This document shows, one piece after another, positions 16,968 through 25,320 of a stretch of DNA of 36,389 nucleotides (the stretch's first letter is position 1; every line of letters starts with the position of its first letter). Made by a program: the position numbers and the translations under genes. Under the pieces are notes generated by a model. It made no database searches. It worked only from the letters and a program-made list of their open reading frames with translations, and was not told the DNA's origin. This DNA comes from Caldovatus aquaticus (GTDB lineage Bacteria; Pseudomonadota; Alphaproteobacteria; Acetobacterales; Acetobacteraceae). The DNA lies in contig NZ_JAHZUY010000009.1 in NCBI RefSeq assembly GCF_019458025.1, positions 1 through 36,389 of the forward strand, read 5' to 3'.

Positions 16968-17930
16968 ATGGCGCCCGCGGACATGTCGCGCTGGGACCCG
17001 GAGATGGCCGCCTTCCAGGCGCTGATGGAGGAGCGCGGCAAGCGGTATCCGCCGCCGCGCCTCGCCCCGCCGCTCGATCAGGGCCGCGCGGTGACGGAGG
17101 CGCTGAACCTGCCGCTCGCCGAGGGCGGGCCGCGCATGGCCGAGAGCGCCGACCGCTGGCTGCCGATCCGCGGCCGGCGCCTGCTCTGCCGCCTCCATCG
17201 CCCGACCGCGGGGGCAGGACCCCTGCCGGTACTGGTCTACCTGCATGGCGGCGGCTGGGTGTGGAACTCGGTGGACACGCACGACCGGCTGATGCGCGAA
17301 TACGCCGCCGCCGCCGGCTGCGCGGTGGTGGGGCCGGACTACGCGCTCTCGCCCGAGGCGACGTTCCCGCAGGCGCTCGAGGAATGCGCCGCCGTGGTGC
17401 GCTGGGTGGCGGCGCTGGGCGCGGAGTGGGGCCTCGACGGCGCGCGCGTCGCGCTCGGCGGCGATTCGGCGGGCGGCAACCTCGCCGCCGGCGCGGCGCT
17501 GCTCCTGCGCGAGACCGATCCGGCGCTCGCGCTGCGCGGGCTGCTGATCAATTACGGCGTGCTCGACAGCCGGCTGGACACGCCCTCCTACCGCGAATTC
17601 GCCGAAGGGCACGTCCTGACGCGCGAGAAGATGGCGTTCTACTGGGAGTGCTACGCGCCGCGCCCGGCGGATCGCCTCAACCCGCTCGCCGCGCCGCTGC
17701 GCGCCGACCTCGGCGGCCTGCCGCCCACCCTCGTGCACATCGCCGAGCTCGACGTGCTGGCCTCCGAGAACCTGGCGATGGTGGAGAAGCTGCGCGCGGC
17801 GGGCGTGCCGGTGGAGAGCACGGTGTTCCGGGGCACCGTCCACGGCTTCCTGCGCGCGCTCGACCATGTCGGCGCGGCGCGACGCGCGGTGGCCGAGGCG
17901 GGGGCGTGGCTGCGGCGGGTGCTCGCCTGA
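16968..17930 (+). CDS. Alpha/beta hydrolase of the hormone-sensitive lipase family
   Basis: A 320-residue carboxylesterase-type hydrolase. The HGGG oxyanion motif is at 93-96 (YLHGGGWVW), nucleophile S167 lies in GGDSAGGN, D262 in AELDVL and H292 in VHGF, completing the Ser-Asp-His triad. No signal peptide, so cytoplasmic. ATG 16968 has an ideal GGAGGAGG ribosome-binding site. It is divergent from the synthetase-acetyltransferase gene (96-base gap) and convergent with the amidohydrolase (19-base gap). The natural ester or amide is unknown. Confidence 0.93.
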   Translation: MAPADMSRWDPEMAAFQALMEERGKRYPPPRLAPPLDQGRAVTEALNLPLAEGGPRMAESADRWLPIRGRRLLCRLHRPTAGAGPLPVLVYLHGGGWVWNSVDTHDRLMREYAAAAGCAVVGPDYALSPEATFPQALEECAAVVRWVAALGAEWGLDGARVALGGDSAGGNLAAGAALLLRETDPALALRGLLINYGVLDSRLDTPSYREFAEGHVLTREKMAFYWECYAPRPADRLNPLAAPLRADLGGLPPTLVHIAELDVLASENLAMVEKLRAAGVPVESTVFRGTVHGFLRALDHVGAARRAVAEAGAWLRRVLA

Positions 17931-17949
17931 GGGAGGCCGCGGGGCGGGC

Positions 17950-19104
17950 TCACGGCGCGGCCAGCGCCCGCTTCGCCACCTCGGCGAGCCAGGCGGCGGC
18001 GACGGGCAGCACCGCGTCGTTGAAGTCGTAGCGCGGGCTGTGCAGCTCGCGCCCGCCCTCGGCCGGGCCGTTGCCGATCCAGACGAAGGCGCCGGGAACC
18101 TCGCGCAGGAACCAGGCGAAGTCCTCGCCGGTCATGGCGGGGGGAAGATCGCGGCGCAGCGTCGCCACGGCGGCGGCGGCCTGTGCGGCGAGGTCGCGCT
18201 CCGCCGGGTGGTTCTCCGTCACCGGCACGCCCGGGCGCCAGGCGAGGCGGGCCTGCACGCCGCAGGTCGCGGCGACACCCTCGACGATGCGCTGCAGCGC
18301 CGCCCGCAGCGCCGCGCCCGTGGCCTCCTCCAGCCAGCGCGCCGAGCCCTTCAGCACCACCCGGGAGGCGATCTGGTTCTGCGCCTCGCCGCCCTCGACC
18401 ATGGTGATGCTGAGCACGGCGGCCGCGAGGGGGTCGAGCTCGCGCGCGACGACGGATTGCGCGGCGACGATGCAGTGCCCGGCGGCGAGCACCGGATCGC
18501 GCGCGAGGTGCGGCAGGGCGGCGTGGCCGGCGCGGCCCTCGAAGGCGATCTCGAAGCGCTGGCCGGCGGCCATCACCGCACGCTCGTGCACGGCGACGGT
18601 GCCGGCATCGAGCCCCGGCCAGTTGTGCCAGCCGAAGATCCGCCGCATCGGGAAGCGGCGGAACAGCCCGTCGGCGATCATCGCCCGCGCGCCGCCGCCG
18701 CCCTCCTCCGCCGGCTGGAACACGAGATGGACGGCGCCGGTCCAGGCGGGATCGGAGAGCAGCAGCGCCGCGGCGCCGAGCAGCGCCGCCGTGTGCCCGT
18801 CGTGCCCGCAGGCGTGCATCACCCCGGGCCTGGCCGAGCGGTAGGGCAGGTCCTCGTTGCGCTCCTCGATGGGAAGCGCGTCCATGTCGGCGCGCAGGCC
18901 GACCGCGCGGCCGGCGTCCGCGCCGCGCCGCAGCGTGGCGACCACGCCGTGGCCGCCGATCCGCTCGGCGATCTCGGTCACGCCGAGTTCGCGCAGGCGG
19001 GCGACGACGAAGGCGGCGGTCTCGCCCTCGTCCAGCGTCAGGCCGGGATGGGCGTGCAGATGCCGGCGCCAGGCGGTGAGCCGCGCGCAAAGCGAGGGGT
19101 CCAT
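17950..19104 (-). CDS. M20 family amidohydrolase (hippurate hydrolase-like)
   Basis: A 384-residue metal-dependent amidohydrolase of the M20D group (hippurate, N-acyl-amino acid and IAA-conjugate hydrolases). Metal-site motifs are 'GLRADMDALPI' (69-79), 'HACGHDGHTA' (C99, H101) and 'FQPAEEGGGGA' (E133, E134); a later 'MTGEDFAWFL' contains the final metal-site acid. No export signal is seen. Start ATG 19104; no clear ribosome-binding site. The substrate cannot be assigned. It is the last chromosomal-type gene before the CRISPR-Cas locus and is transcribed away from it. Confidence 0.92.
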   Translation of the reverse strand: MDPSLCARLTAWRRHLHAHPGLTLDEGETAAFVVARLRELGVTEIAERIGGHGVVATLRRGADAGRAVGLRADMDALPIEERNEDLPYRSARPGVMHACGHDGHTAALLGAAALLLSDPAWTGAVHLVFQPAEEGGGGARAMIADGLFRRFPMRRIFGWHNWPGLDAGTVAVHERAVMAAGQRFEIAFEGRAGHAALPHLARDPVLAAGHCIVAAQSVVARELDPLAAAVLSITMVEGGEAQNQIASRVVLKGSARWLEEATGAALRAALQRIVEGVAATCGVQARLAWRPGVPVTENHPAERDLAAQAAAAVATLRRDLPPAMTGEDFAWFLREVPGAFVWIGNGPAEGGRELHSPRYDFNDAVLPVAAAWLAEVAKRALAAP

Positions 19105-19413
19105 GACGCGTGCATAGAGCCGATCGCGGACGGCCGGAACCGCCGGGGGCGGGAGCGGCGCGCCGGACGACAAGCGGTGGCCGCGGCGGCGGAACCTCCG
19201 GGCGGGCGGGGCGCGCCGCGCGCGGCGGCGCGGGCGGAGCGACGGCGGGAATGCGGCCGCGCGCCGCGATCCCGCGGCCCGAGGGCGGCACGGCCCGGCG
19301 CGCCCCTCCCCCCGCCCGTCCCGCGTGCACCGGCCGGCCCGCCACAACATTGCGGTTGATGCCGAGCCGGACCGGGCCGCGTAATCTGCGACTCGATTCC
19401 GCATCGCTCCCCC
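19105..19413. other. Divergent intergenic region between amidohydrolase and cas6
   Basis: A 309-base non-coding stretch. Most of it (19140-19320) is extremely GC-rich and shows no convincing gene. The part next to cas6 is visibly less GC-rich and holds the motif and -10-like hexamer annotated separately at 19339-19387. This region marks the boundary between ordinary chromosome and the CRISPR-Cas locus; no inverted repeats or attachment site were recognised at that boundary. Confidence 0.6.
19339..19387 (+). promoter_or_regulatory. Predicted control element and promoter of the cas6-csm unit
   Basis: CCGCCACAACATTGC at 19339-19353 recurs exactly upstream of the adaptation unit at 28842-28856. 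A -10-like hexamer (TAATCT, 19382-19387) lies 28 bases after the motif, the same offset as in the second copy. This would place transcription start about 20 bases before cas6 with the motif at about -41 to -55. There is no good -35 hexamer, which suggests an activator-dependent promoter or a repressor site. Function is inferred from recurrence only. Confidence 0.45.
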
Positions 19414-20289
19414 ATGCACGCAACCCTCCGCAGCGCCGACTTCGTGTTCGCCCCGCGGGCGGACGTCCGGCTGCAGCCCTTCTCCGGCTCGGCCTGGCGC
19501 GGCGCCTTCGGCCATGCCTTCAAGCGCCTGGTCTGCAGCCTGCGCCTGCGCCCCTGCTCCGGCTGCCCGCTCGGCGAGGTCTGCCTCCATCCCCGCTTCT
19601 TCGGCGCCGAGCCGGAGAGCGACGCGCCCCGTCCCTACGTCCTGGCCCCGCAGCGCAGCCCGGCCGGGGGGCTGGTCAGGGCCGGCGAGCCGTTCCGCCT
19701 GCGCCTCACCCTGCTGCCCGGCGCCGAGCCGGCGACGCCCTACGTCGTGCGCGCCCTGCTGGAGGCGGCCGAGGCGGGGCTGACTGCGGCCCGGGTGCCC
19801 TTCGCCTGCCTCGCCGTCCGTCCCGCCTACCCGGAGGGGAAGGGCGCGGCGGGCGACCCGCTGGCGCCGGTGACGCTGGCCCCGCCACCCGCTCCGGCGC
19901 GGCTGCGCCTCGGCTTCGTCACCCCGCTGCGGCTGCGCCTCGAGGGCGACCTCGTCACCGGCCGCACCCTGACCCCGGCGATGCTGGTCGCGGCGGCGCT
20001 GCGCCGCGCCCGCCTCGCCGGTCTGGCGCTGCCCGCGGAGGCGGCGCGGGCGGCGCTCGCCGAGGCGCGCGCCCTCGCCTGGCAGGAGACGCGGCTCGGC
20101 TGGCTCGAGACGGTGCGCGTCAGCTCGCGCCAGCAGGCGGCGATGCGGCTCGGCGGGATCGTCGGCGAGGCGGTGCTCGCCCTCGGCGCGGCGCCGCATG
20201 TCTGGCCGGCGCTCTGGCTCGGTTCCCTGCTGCATCTCGGCAAGGGCACGGCGATGGGCTTCGGGGGCCTCGCGCTCGATGCCGCCTGA
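19414..20289 (+). CDS. cas6: CRISPR pre-crRNA processing endoribonuclease Cas6
   Basis: A 291-residue RAMP-type nuclease that would cut the array transcript inside each repeat and leave the 8-base 5' tag GUCAAAAC on crRNAs. It belongs to the Cas6 subfamily with an N-terminal 'GSAWRGAFGHAFKRLVC' block followed by a Cys-rich pattern (CSGCPLGEVC), and ends with the RAMP glycine-rich loop 'LHLGKGTAMGFGGLAL'. The catalytic His cannot be assigned safely; the one in GHAFKR is a candidate. First gene of the Csm unit; its stop is overlapped by 11 bases by the next gene. No ribosome-binding site is obvious before ATG 19414. Confidence 0.88.
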   Translation: MHATLRSADFVFAPRADVRLQPFSGSAWRGAFGHAFKRLVCSLRLRPCSGCPLGEVCLHPRFFGAEPESDAPRPYVLAPQRSPAGGLVRAGEPFRLRLTLLPGAEPATPYVVRALLEAAEAGLTAARVPFACLAVRPAYPEGKGAAGDPLAPVTLAPPPAPARLRLGFVTPLRLRLEGDLVTGRTLTPAMLVAAALRRARLAGLALPAEAARAALAEARALAWQETRLGWLETVRVSSRQQAAMRLGGIVGEAVLALGAAPHVWPALWLGSLLHLGKGTAMGFGGLALDAA

Positions 20290-21364
20290 GACCGCCCCGC
20301 CGCGGTGGCGCCTGCTCGCCATCACCGGCCTTTCGCCGCAGGTGGTGACGGAGACGCTGTGGGCGCTGGCCGGGCGCGCGCCGCCCGAGCTGCCGGAGGC
20401 GATCACCGTGCTCACCACCGCCGAGGGGGCGGAAGTGGCGCAGCGCCTGCTGCCGCCGGCGGTCGCGGCGCTTGCCGCGCAGCTCGGCCGGCCGCTGCCC
20501 GCGCCCGAGATCCGGCTGATGCGCGACCGCGCCGGGCGGCCGCTGCGCGACATCGCCTCGGCCGAGGACAATCGCGCCGCGGCCGACGCCATCATCGCCG
20601 AGGTGCGCGCCCTGACCGTCGATCCCGAGCGCGCCCTGCACCTCTCGATCGCCGGCGGGCGCAAGACGATGAGCTGCCTCGCCGGCATCGCCCTGTCGCT
20701 GTTCGGGCGCGCGCAGGACCGGCTGTCGCACGTGCTGGTGGATCCGGCGCTGCAGGGGCGGGAGGACTTCTTCTTCCCGCCCGAGCCGCCGCGCCCCGGG
20801 GCCGCCGGCCCGCCGCCCGCGGGCCTGATCCTCGCCGAGATCCCGTTCGTGCGGCTGCGCGGGCGCTGGCGGCCGGAGGCGATCGGCGCCGGCTTCGCCG
20901 AGCTGGTGGCCGCGGCGCAGGCGGCGCTCGCCCCGCCCGCGCTGGAGATCCGCCCGCGCCGGCGCGAGGCCCTGCTCGGCGGCGTGCCGATCGCCCTGCC
21001 GCCGGCGCTGCTCGGCGTACTGCTCTGGCTCGCCGAGCGGGCACGGGACGGCGCCGGCGCCGTCGCCTGCCACGGCGGGGACGCGGTGCGGCGGCGGCTG
21101 GCCGCGGAATGCCTCGCCTGCATCGCGCGCTGCGCGGGCGGTGCCGCGACGCGCTCGGCCGAGGCTGCGCGGCGCGCCCTCGCCCACGGGATGGAGAAGG
21201 AGTTCCTGGCCGAGAAGGTGTCGCGGCTGAACCGCGCCCTGCGCGAGGCCCTCGGCCCCGAGGCCGCGCCCTACGAGATCAGGCGCGAGGGGCGCCGGCC
21301 CTTCACCGCCTACCGCCTGGCCCTGGCGCCGGAGGCGATCGCGATCCGCGAGGAGGAAGCGTGA
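20279..21364 (+). CDS. CARF-domain protein, NE0113 family (putative cyclic oligoadenylate sensor)
   Basis: A 361-residue CRISPR ancillary protein. The N-terminal segment 'RWRLLAITGLSPQVVTETLWAL' is the signature of the NE0113 family (TIGR02584/PF09623), a CARF (cyclic oligoadenylate-binding) family; the second CARF element is 'HLSIAGGRKTMSCLAG' (from H121). The C-terminal half contains a helical region and 'RLNRALREALG...PYEI...RPFTAYRLAL', which reads like a winged helix. A stretch RRALAH would fit the loose HEPN pattern R-x4-H, but the surroundings do not resemble known HEPN sites, so I do not claim RNase activity. ATG 20279 lies inside the end of cas6; it ends in a GTGA overlap with cas10. 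Confidence 0.82.
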   Translation: MPPETAPPRWRLLAITGLSPQVVTETLWALAGRAPPELPEAITVLTTAEGAEVAQRLLPPAVAALAAQLGRPLPAPEIRLMRDRAGRPLRDIASAEDNRAAADAIIAEVRALTVDPERALHLSIAGGRKTMSCLAGIALSLFGRAQDRLSHVLVDPALQGREDFFFPPEPPRPGAAGPPPAGLILAEIPFVRLRGRWRPEAIGAGFAELVAAAQAALAPPALEIRPRRREALLGGVPIALPPALLGVLLWLAERARDGAGAVACHGGDAVRRRLAAECLACIARCAGGAATRSAEAARRALAHGMEKEFLAEKVSRLNRALREALGPEAAPYEIRREGRRPFTAYRLALAPEAIAIREEEA

Positions 21365-23955
21365 GAGAGCAGCAACCCATCCCCCGCCTGACGCCGATGG
21401 AAGCGGCCCTGGCCGGTCTGCTGCACGACATCGGCAAGCTGGCGCAGCGGGCGCATCCGGACGAGCAGGCGCTGGCGCGCGCCTATGCCGAGGCCGGGCG
21501 CGACCTCGCCGGCACCGAGAGCGCGATCCTGCCGAAGCGCGACGGCCGCTACACCCACCGCCACGCGCTGTGGAGCGACTTCTTCTTCCTGCAGACCGAG
21601 CGGGGCGGCCTGCGCTGGCCGGGCGATATCAACGGCGCCGCGGTGGAGGCGGTGGCGGTGCGCCATCACGCGCCCCGCCACGACAGCCCGGCCGACTGGA
21701 TCGTCGCCGAGGCGGACCGGCTGGCCTCGGGCCTCGAGCGGAAGGAGAAGGACGAGCAGGAGGAGACCAGGGGCATCGGCCTGCGCGAGCGCGAGCTGCG
21801 CGCCCTGCTGCCGGAGATCGCCATCGGCCGCGGCGCGCCGCCCGGCGCGCAGTGGCATCCGGCCGAGGAGCTCTCGCCGGAGGCCCTCCTGCCGCGCGGC
21901 CGCTCGCCCGCGGACCAGCCGCGCCGCTTCGGCGCGCTCTGGGATGCCTGGCTGCGGGGCTTTGCCGCCTTCGCCCGGCACGGCCTGTCGGCCGGACGGT
22001 TCGAGCGGGCGCTGCTCGGCCTCTCCGAACGCCTGCTGTGGGCGGTGCCGTCCTCGACGGTGGACCAGCCGGACATCCCGCTGCACGACCATGCCCGCGC
22101 GGTCGCCGCCATCGCCGCCGCGCTCGCCGCCTGGCACGAGGCGCAGGCGGCGTGGACGGTGGAGGCGGTGCGGGACCGCAAGACGCCCAAGTTCCGCCTC
22201 GCCTGCCTCGACCTGTCCGGGATCCAGCATGCGCTCTTCCGCCTCGACGGCCGCGAGGGGGCGAGCCGGATCCTGCGCGCCCGCTCCTTCCTGATGGGGG
22301 CGACGGTGGAGGCGGCGGTGCAGCGCCTGCTCGACCGCCTCGGCCTGACCTTCTCCTGCGTCCTGCTGCATGCCGGAGGCAAGGCGGAGCTGCTGCTGCC
22401 CGACCTGCCCGGGCTCGAGGAGACGCTGAAAACCGTGCGCGCGGAGTTCGACGACTGGATGATCGCGCACTGGCAGGGCGATCTCGGCCTGGTCCTCGCC
22501 GCCGGCCCGGCCTTCGCGGCCGAACAGTTCCTGCACCGCGGCAAGGCGGGCGAAGTGGCCGAGGGCTACCGGCAGGAGCGCGCGCGGCTCGCCGCCGCGC
22601 TGGAGGCGGCGAAGCTCACGCCCTTCGCCGGCTGGCGCGGCAAGGGGGGCTTCCTCGGCACCGGCGTGATCCCGGCGCCCTTCGATGAAGCGCGCGGCGC
22701 CTGCGCGAGCTGCGGCGCGCGCCCGGCGGTGGTGCAGACGGCGCTCGATGGCGCGTGGCGCTGCGGGGTGTGCGACGCCGCCTACCGCATCGGGCAGAAG
22801 CTGCCGAAGGCGGAGGGCTACGCCCTGCTCGCCGCCGATCCGGCGCAGGAGGAGGCGCCGGCCGTCCTGCCCGGCGGGCTGCGGCTCGCCGCATGGCCCG
22901 AGCGCGGGCCGGCGGCGCTGGCGAGCTTCGCCTTCGCGCGCGCGGGGGCGGGCAGCGCCGTCTTCCGCCCGCCCGCCTACGTGCCGCGCGTCGCGGCCCC
23001 CGCCGATCCGCGCTACGACCATGCCGGCATTCCGGCCGACGACCGCGGAGAGGCGGGCGATCTCATGACCTTCGCCCAGATCGGGGCGGAGGCGCTTGAA
23101 TTCGCCGGCGAGGAGGAGAACCGACGCATCGTCGGGCGCGACCTGCTCGCCGTGCTCAAGGCCGATGTGGACCATCTGGGGCGCGTCTTCGCCGCCGGGC
23201 TGGGCAACGACCGCTCGCCGGCGCGCATCGCCCAGCTCTCGCGGCTGATGGACGCCTATTTCGGCGAGCGCCTCCCGTGGCTGCTCGCGCGCGATTTCCC
23301 CGCCACCTACACCGTCTATGCGGGCGGCGACGATCTGCTGCTGATCGCGCCGTGGCGCTTCGCCCTGCCGCTCGCCCTCCGCCTGCGCGAGGATTTCGCC
23401 GCCTTCGCCGGGGGCAACCCGAACCTCACCCTCTCGGCCGGCATCGCCTTCGTGCATCCGAAGCATCCGCTGGCGCTGGCGGTGGAGGAGGCGGAGGACG
23501 CGCTGTCGGCCGCGAAGGCGGGCGGGCGCGACCGGATCGGCCTGTTCGGCCGCGTCCCGGAGGCCGCGAAGGACGCCGAGGAGCGGAAGGAGGACCGCGC
23601 CCCGGCGCCGCGCCATGGCAGCGGTCGGGTGCTGACATGGAAGGCGCTGTGCGCGACGCTCGGTCTCGCCGATGCGCTGAACGACGCCGTGCGGGCCGGC
23701 CATCTGCCGCCGACCTTCCTGCATCGCATGCGCTGGTTCGCCGCGCGGCGGCGCGCGGCCGAGGCAGGCGAGCCGCGCGCGGCGGACTGGAACGCGAAGT
23801 GGCGCTACCACGCGGCGCGGTTCCTCGATCGGCTGGCGCCCGACCGGCGCCGCGACACGGAGGCGCTGCTGCTGCAGGCGCTGCCGCCGCCCGGGGCGAC
23901 GGCCGCGGCGGATGCGGAGATCGCGACGACCGTCGCGCTGTGGCGCAACAGGTGA
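21361..23955 (+). CDS. cas10: Cas10/Csm1, type III-A effector and cyclic oligoadenylate synthase
   Basis: An 864-residue large subunit of the Csm complex. N-terminal HD nuclease domain with H22-D23 in LLHDIGKL and further HD-type residues in HRHALWSDFF and EAVAVRHHAPRH, for single-stranded DNA cleavage. The first palm-like domain contains 'RLACLDLSGIQHALFRLDG'; a zinc ribbon has C448, C451, C468 and C471; the second palm has 'LLAVLKADVDHLGRVFA' and an intact GGDD at 655-658, the active site that makes cyclic oligoadenylate from ATP. GTG 21361 is the start, preceded by a strong AGGAGGAA and overlapping the previous stop as GTGA. Both catalytic centres look functional. Confidence 0.95.
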   Translation: MREQQPIPRLTPMEAALAGLLHDIGKLAQRAHPDEQALARAYAEAGRDLAGTESAILPKRDGRYTHRHALWSDFFFLQTERGGLRWPGDINGAAVEAVAVRHHAPRHDSPADWIVAEADRLASGLERKEKDEQEETRGIGLRERELRALLPEIAIGRGAPPGAQWHPAEELSPEALLPRGRSPADQPRRFGALWDAWLRGFAAFARHGLSAGRFERALLGLSERLLWAVPSSTVDQPDIPLHDHARAVAAIAAALAAWHEAQAAWTVEAVRDRKTPKFRLACLDLSGIQHALFRLDGREGASRILRARSFLMGATVEAAVQRLLDRLGLTFSCVLLHAGGKAELLLPDLPGLEETLKTVRAEFDDWMIAHWQGDLGLVLAAGPAFAAEQFLHRGKAGEVAEGYRQERARLAAALEAAKLTPFAGWRGKGGFLGTGVIPAPFDEARGACASCGARPAVVQTALDGAWRCGVCDAAYRIGQKLPKAEGYALLAADPAQEEAPAVLPGGLRLAAWPERGPAALASFAFARAGAGSAVFRPPAYVPRVAAPADPRYDHAGIPADDRGEAGDLMTFAQIGAEALEFAGEEENRRIVGRDLLAVLKADVDHLGRVFAAGLGNDRSPARIAQLSRLMDAYFGERLPWLLARDFPATYTVYAGGDDLLLIAPWRFALPLALRLREDFAAFAGGNPNLTLSAGIAFVHPKHPLALAVEEAEDALSAAKAGGRDRIGLFGRVPEAAKDAEERKEDRAPAPRHGSGRVLTWKALCATLGLADALNDAVRAGHLPPTFLHRMRWFAARRRAAEAGEPRAADWNAKWRYHAARFLDRLAPDRRRDTEALLLQALPPPGATAAADAEIATTVALWRNR

Positions 23956-23965
23956 GGAGGAGGAG

Positions 23966-24547
23966 ATGTCGGGCTTTCACGGCAACTCGCGGCCGGGCGG
24001 CGGGCAGCCGCCGCGCGGGGGCGGCTACGGTGGCGGCGGGCCGCGCGCGCCCGGCCCGGGCAACGCCAGGACCGCGCCGGGCGGCAGGGCGGAGGGCGGC
24101 AACGGCGGGAACGAGGAGCGCGGCTGCATCGGGAACCTGCTGCGGCCGCCCGCGCAACCCGTCCGCTACTTCTCGCCCAACGATCCGAAGGCGGTGGAGC
24201 CGCGGCTGCTCGGCGAGGAGGCGGAGCAGGTCGCGAGGAAGCTCAGGACCGTGCCGGCGAGCCAGCTCCGCCGCTTCTATGCCGAGGTGACCGCGCTCAA
24301 GCGCCGCGCGGAGCTTGCGGATGCGAGCGACGAGGAGATCCGGTCGGCGCTGATGCTGCTGCGCGCCAAGGCGGCCTACACCTGGCAGCGGCAGAGCCGG
24401 TATCCGGGCGAGCTCGTCGCCTTCTTCACCCGCCATGCGGCGAGCGTGAAGACGAGGCACGACTTCCTGCGCGGCTTCCAGCCGCATTTCGAGGCGGTGA
24501 TGGCCTTCCACAAGGTGTTCGAGGAGAAGAGGGGAGCCGAGGGATGA
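23966..24547 (+). CDS. csm2: Csm2 small subunit with a Gly/Arg-rich N-terminal extension
   Basis: A 193-residue small subunit. The C-terminal two thirds (about 65-193) is the alpha-helical Csm2 domain ('EQVARKLRTVPASQLRRFYAEV', 'SALMLLRAKAAYTWQR', 'FFTRHAASVKTRHDF'), which lines the inner filament of the complex along the target RNA. Family members are usually about 120-150 residues; the extra comes from roughly 60 N-terminal residues dominated by Gly, Arg, Pro and Asn with RGG-like units. The start ATG 23966 has a perfect GGAGGAGGAG ribosome-binding site 10 bases after the cas10 stop, so the extension is probably really translated. The stop overlaps csm3 (ATGA). Confidence 0.88.
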   Translation: MSGFHGNSRPGGGQPPRGGGYGGGGPRAPGPGNARTAPGGRAEGGNGGNEERGCIGNLLRPPAQPVRYFSPNDPKAVEPRLLGEEAEQVARKLRTVPASQLRRFYAEVTALKRRAELADASDEEIRSALMLLRAKAAYTWQRQSRYPGELVAFFTRHAASVKTRHDFLRGFQPHFEAVMAFHKVFEEKRGAEG

Positions 24548-25320
24548 GCGAGATCCGCGAGCGGGGCCGCGTGCGCGTCACCGGCCTGATCCGCCTCAAA
24601 TCGGGGCTGCACATCGGCGCCGGCAAGGACTCGGTCGAGATCGGCGGCATCGACAACCCGGTGATCAAGCACCCCCGCACCGGCGAACCCTACATCCCCG
24701 GCTCCTCCCTCAAGGGCAAGCTGCGCTTCCTGCTGGAATGGGCGTTCGGCGCCGTGCGCGAGGACGGCCATGCCTGGGGCTACAACGACCGGCAGCCGGT
24801 GGACACCACCGATCCGGTTCTGCGCATCTTCGGCAACGCCCTCAAGGAGTGGAAAGGCGGACCGACGCGGCTGATGGTGCGCGACGCCCCGCTGTGCGAG
24901 GCGGATCGCGCGCGCTACCGCGAGGGGCCGGAAGCCTTTTTCGAGGAGAAGACGGAGGTCACCATCAATCGGATCCAGGGGAAGGCTCTCGACGGCGGGT
25001 TGCGGACGCAGGAGCGCGTCCCCGCCGGCGTGGCCTTCGACTTCGAGATGGCCTTCCGCCTCTACGATCTCGGCGACGGCGGCGCGCGCGATCTCGCCTG
25101 CCTCAACTGGACGCTGCAGGGCCTCGCGCTCCTCGAGGAGGATGCGCTGGGCGGCTCCGGCTCGCGCGGCTACGGGCGCATCGCCTTCGAGGATCTCGCG
25201 CTGCAGGTGCCGGAGCGCGCGCCGATCGCGCTCGACAACCGCTTCCGCGGCCACCGCTTCAGCCGCGAGAGGCCGCCCGCGATCGTGACGGAGGCGGATG
25301 TCCTGGGGGTGCCGGCCTGA
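24544..25320 (+). CDS. csm3: Csm3, backbone RAMP and target-RNA nuclease
   Basis: A 258-residue Cas7-like subunit that forms the helical backbone along the crRNA. Csm3 cuts the bound target RNA at 6-base intervals; the catalytic Asp of characterised Csm3 corresponds to D37 here (IGGIDNPVIK), so cleavage should be active. Other RAMP landmarks are 'YIPGSSLKGKLRFLLEWAFG', 'TEVTINRIQGKA', and the glycine-rich 'ALGGSGSRGYGRIAFEDL'. It overlaps csm2 by 4 bases upstream and csm4 by one base (TGATG) downstream, indicating coupled translation in the stoichiometry-sensitive complex. Confidence 0.96.
   Translation: MSEIRERGRVRVTGLIRLKSGLHIGAGKDSVEIGGIDNPVIKHPRTGEPYIPGSSLKGKLRFLLEWAFGAVREDGHAWGYNDRQPVDTTDPVLRIFGNALKEWKGGPTRLMVRDAPLCEADRARYREGPEAFFEEKTEVTINRIQGKALDGGLRTQERVPAGVAFDFEMAFRLYDLGDGGARDLACLNWTLQGLALLEEDALGGSGSRGYGRIAFEDLALQVPERAPIALDNRFRGHRFSRERPPAIVTEADVLGVPA

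Noticed and set aside
14349-17930. A plus-strand frame of about 1190 codons ending in the esterase
   Set aside because: The first two thirds lie opposite the synthetase-acetyltransferase gene and are low-complexity; only 16968-17930 is real, with its own ribosome-binding site.
19339-19353. Sigma-54 promoter reading of CCGCCACAACATTGC
   Set aside because: The distal TTGC is present but the essential GG of the -24 element is CG in both copies.
21188-21280. RRALAH in the NE0113-family protein as a HEPN active site
   Set aside because: It fits the loose R-x4-H spacing but not the usual R-N/H/K-x-x-A-H environment, and the following sequence reads like a winged helix.
20305-21360. Upstream in-frame extension of Cas10
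   Set aside because: It overlaps the CARF gene in another frame, is Arg/Ala-rich, and the GTG at 21361 has a strong ribosome-binding site directly before LHDIGKL.
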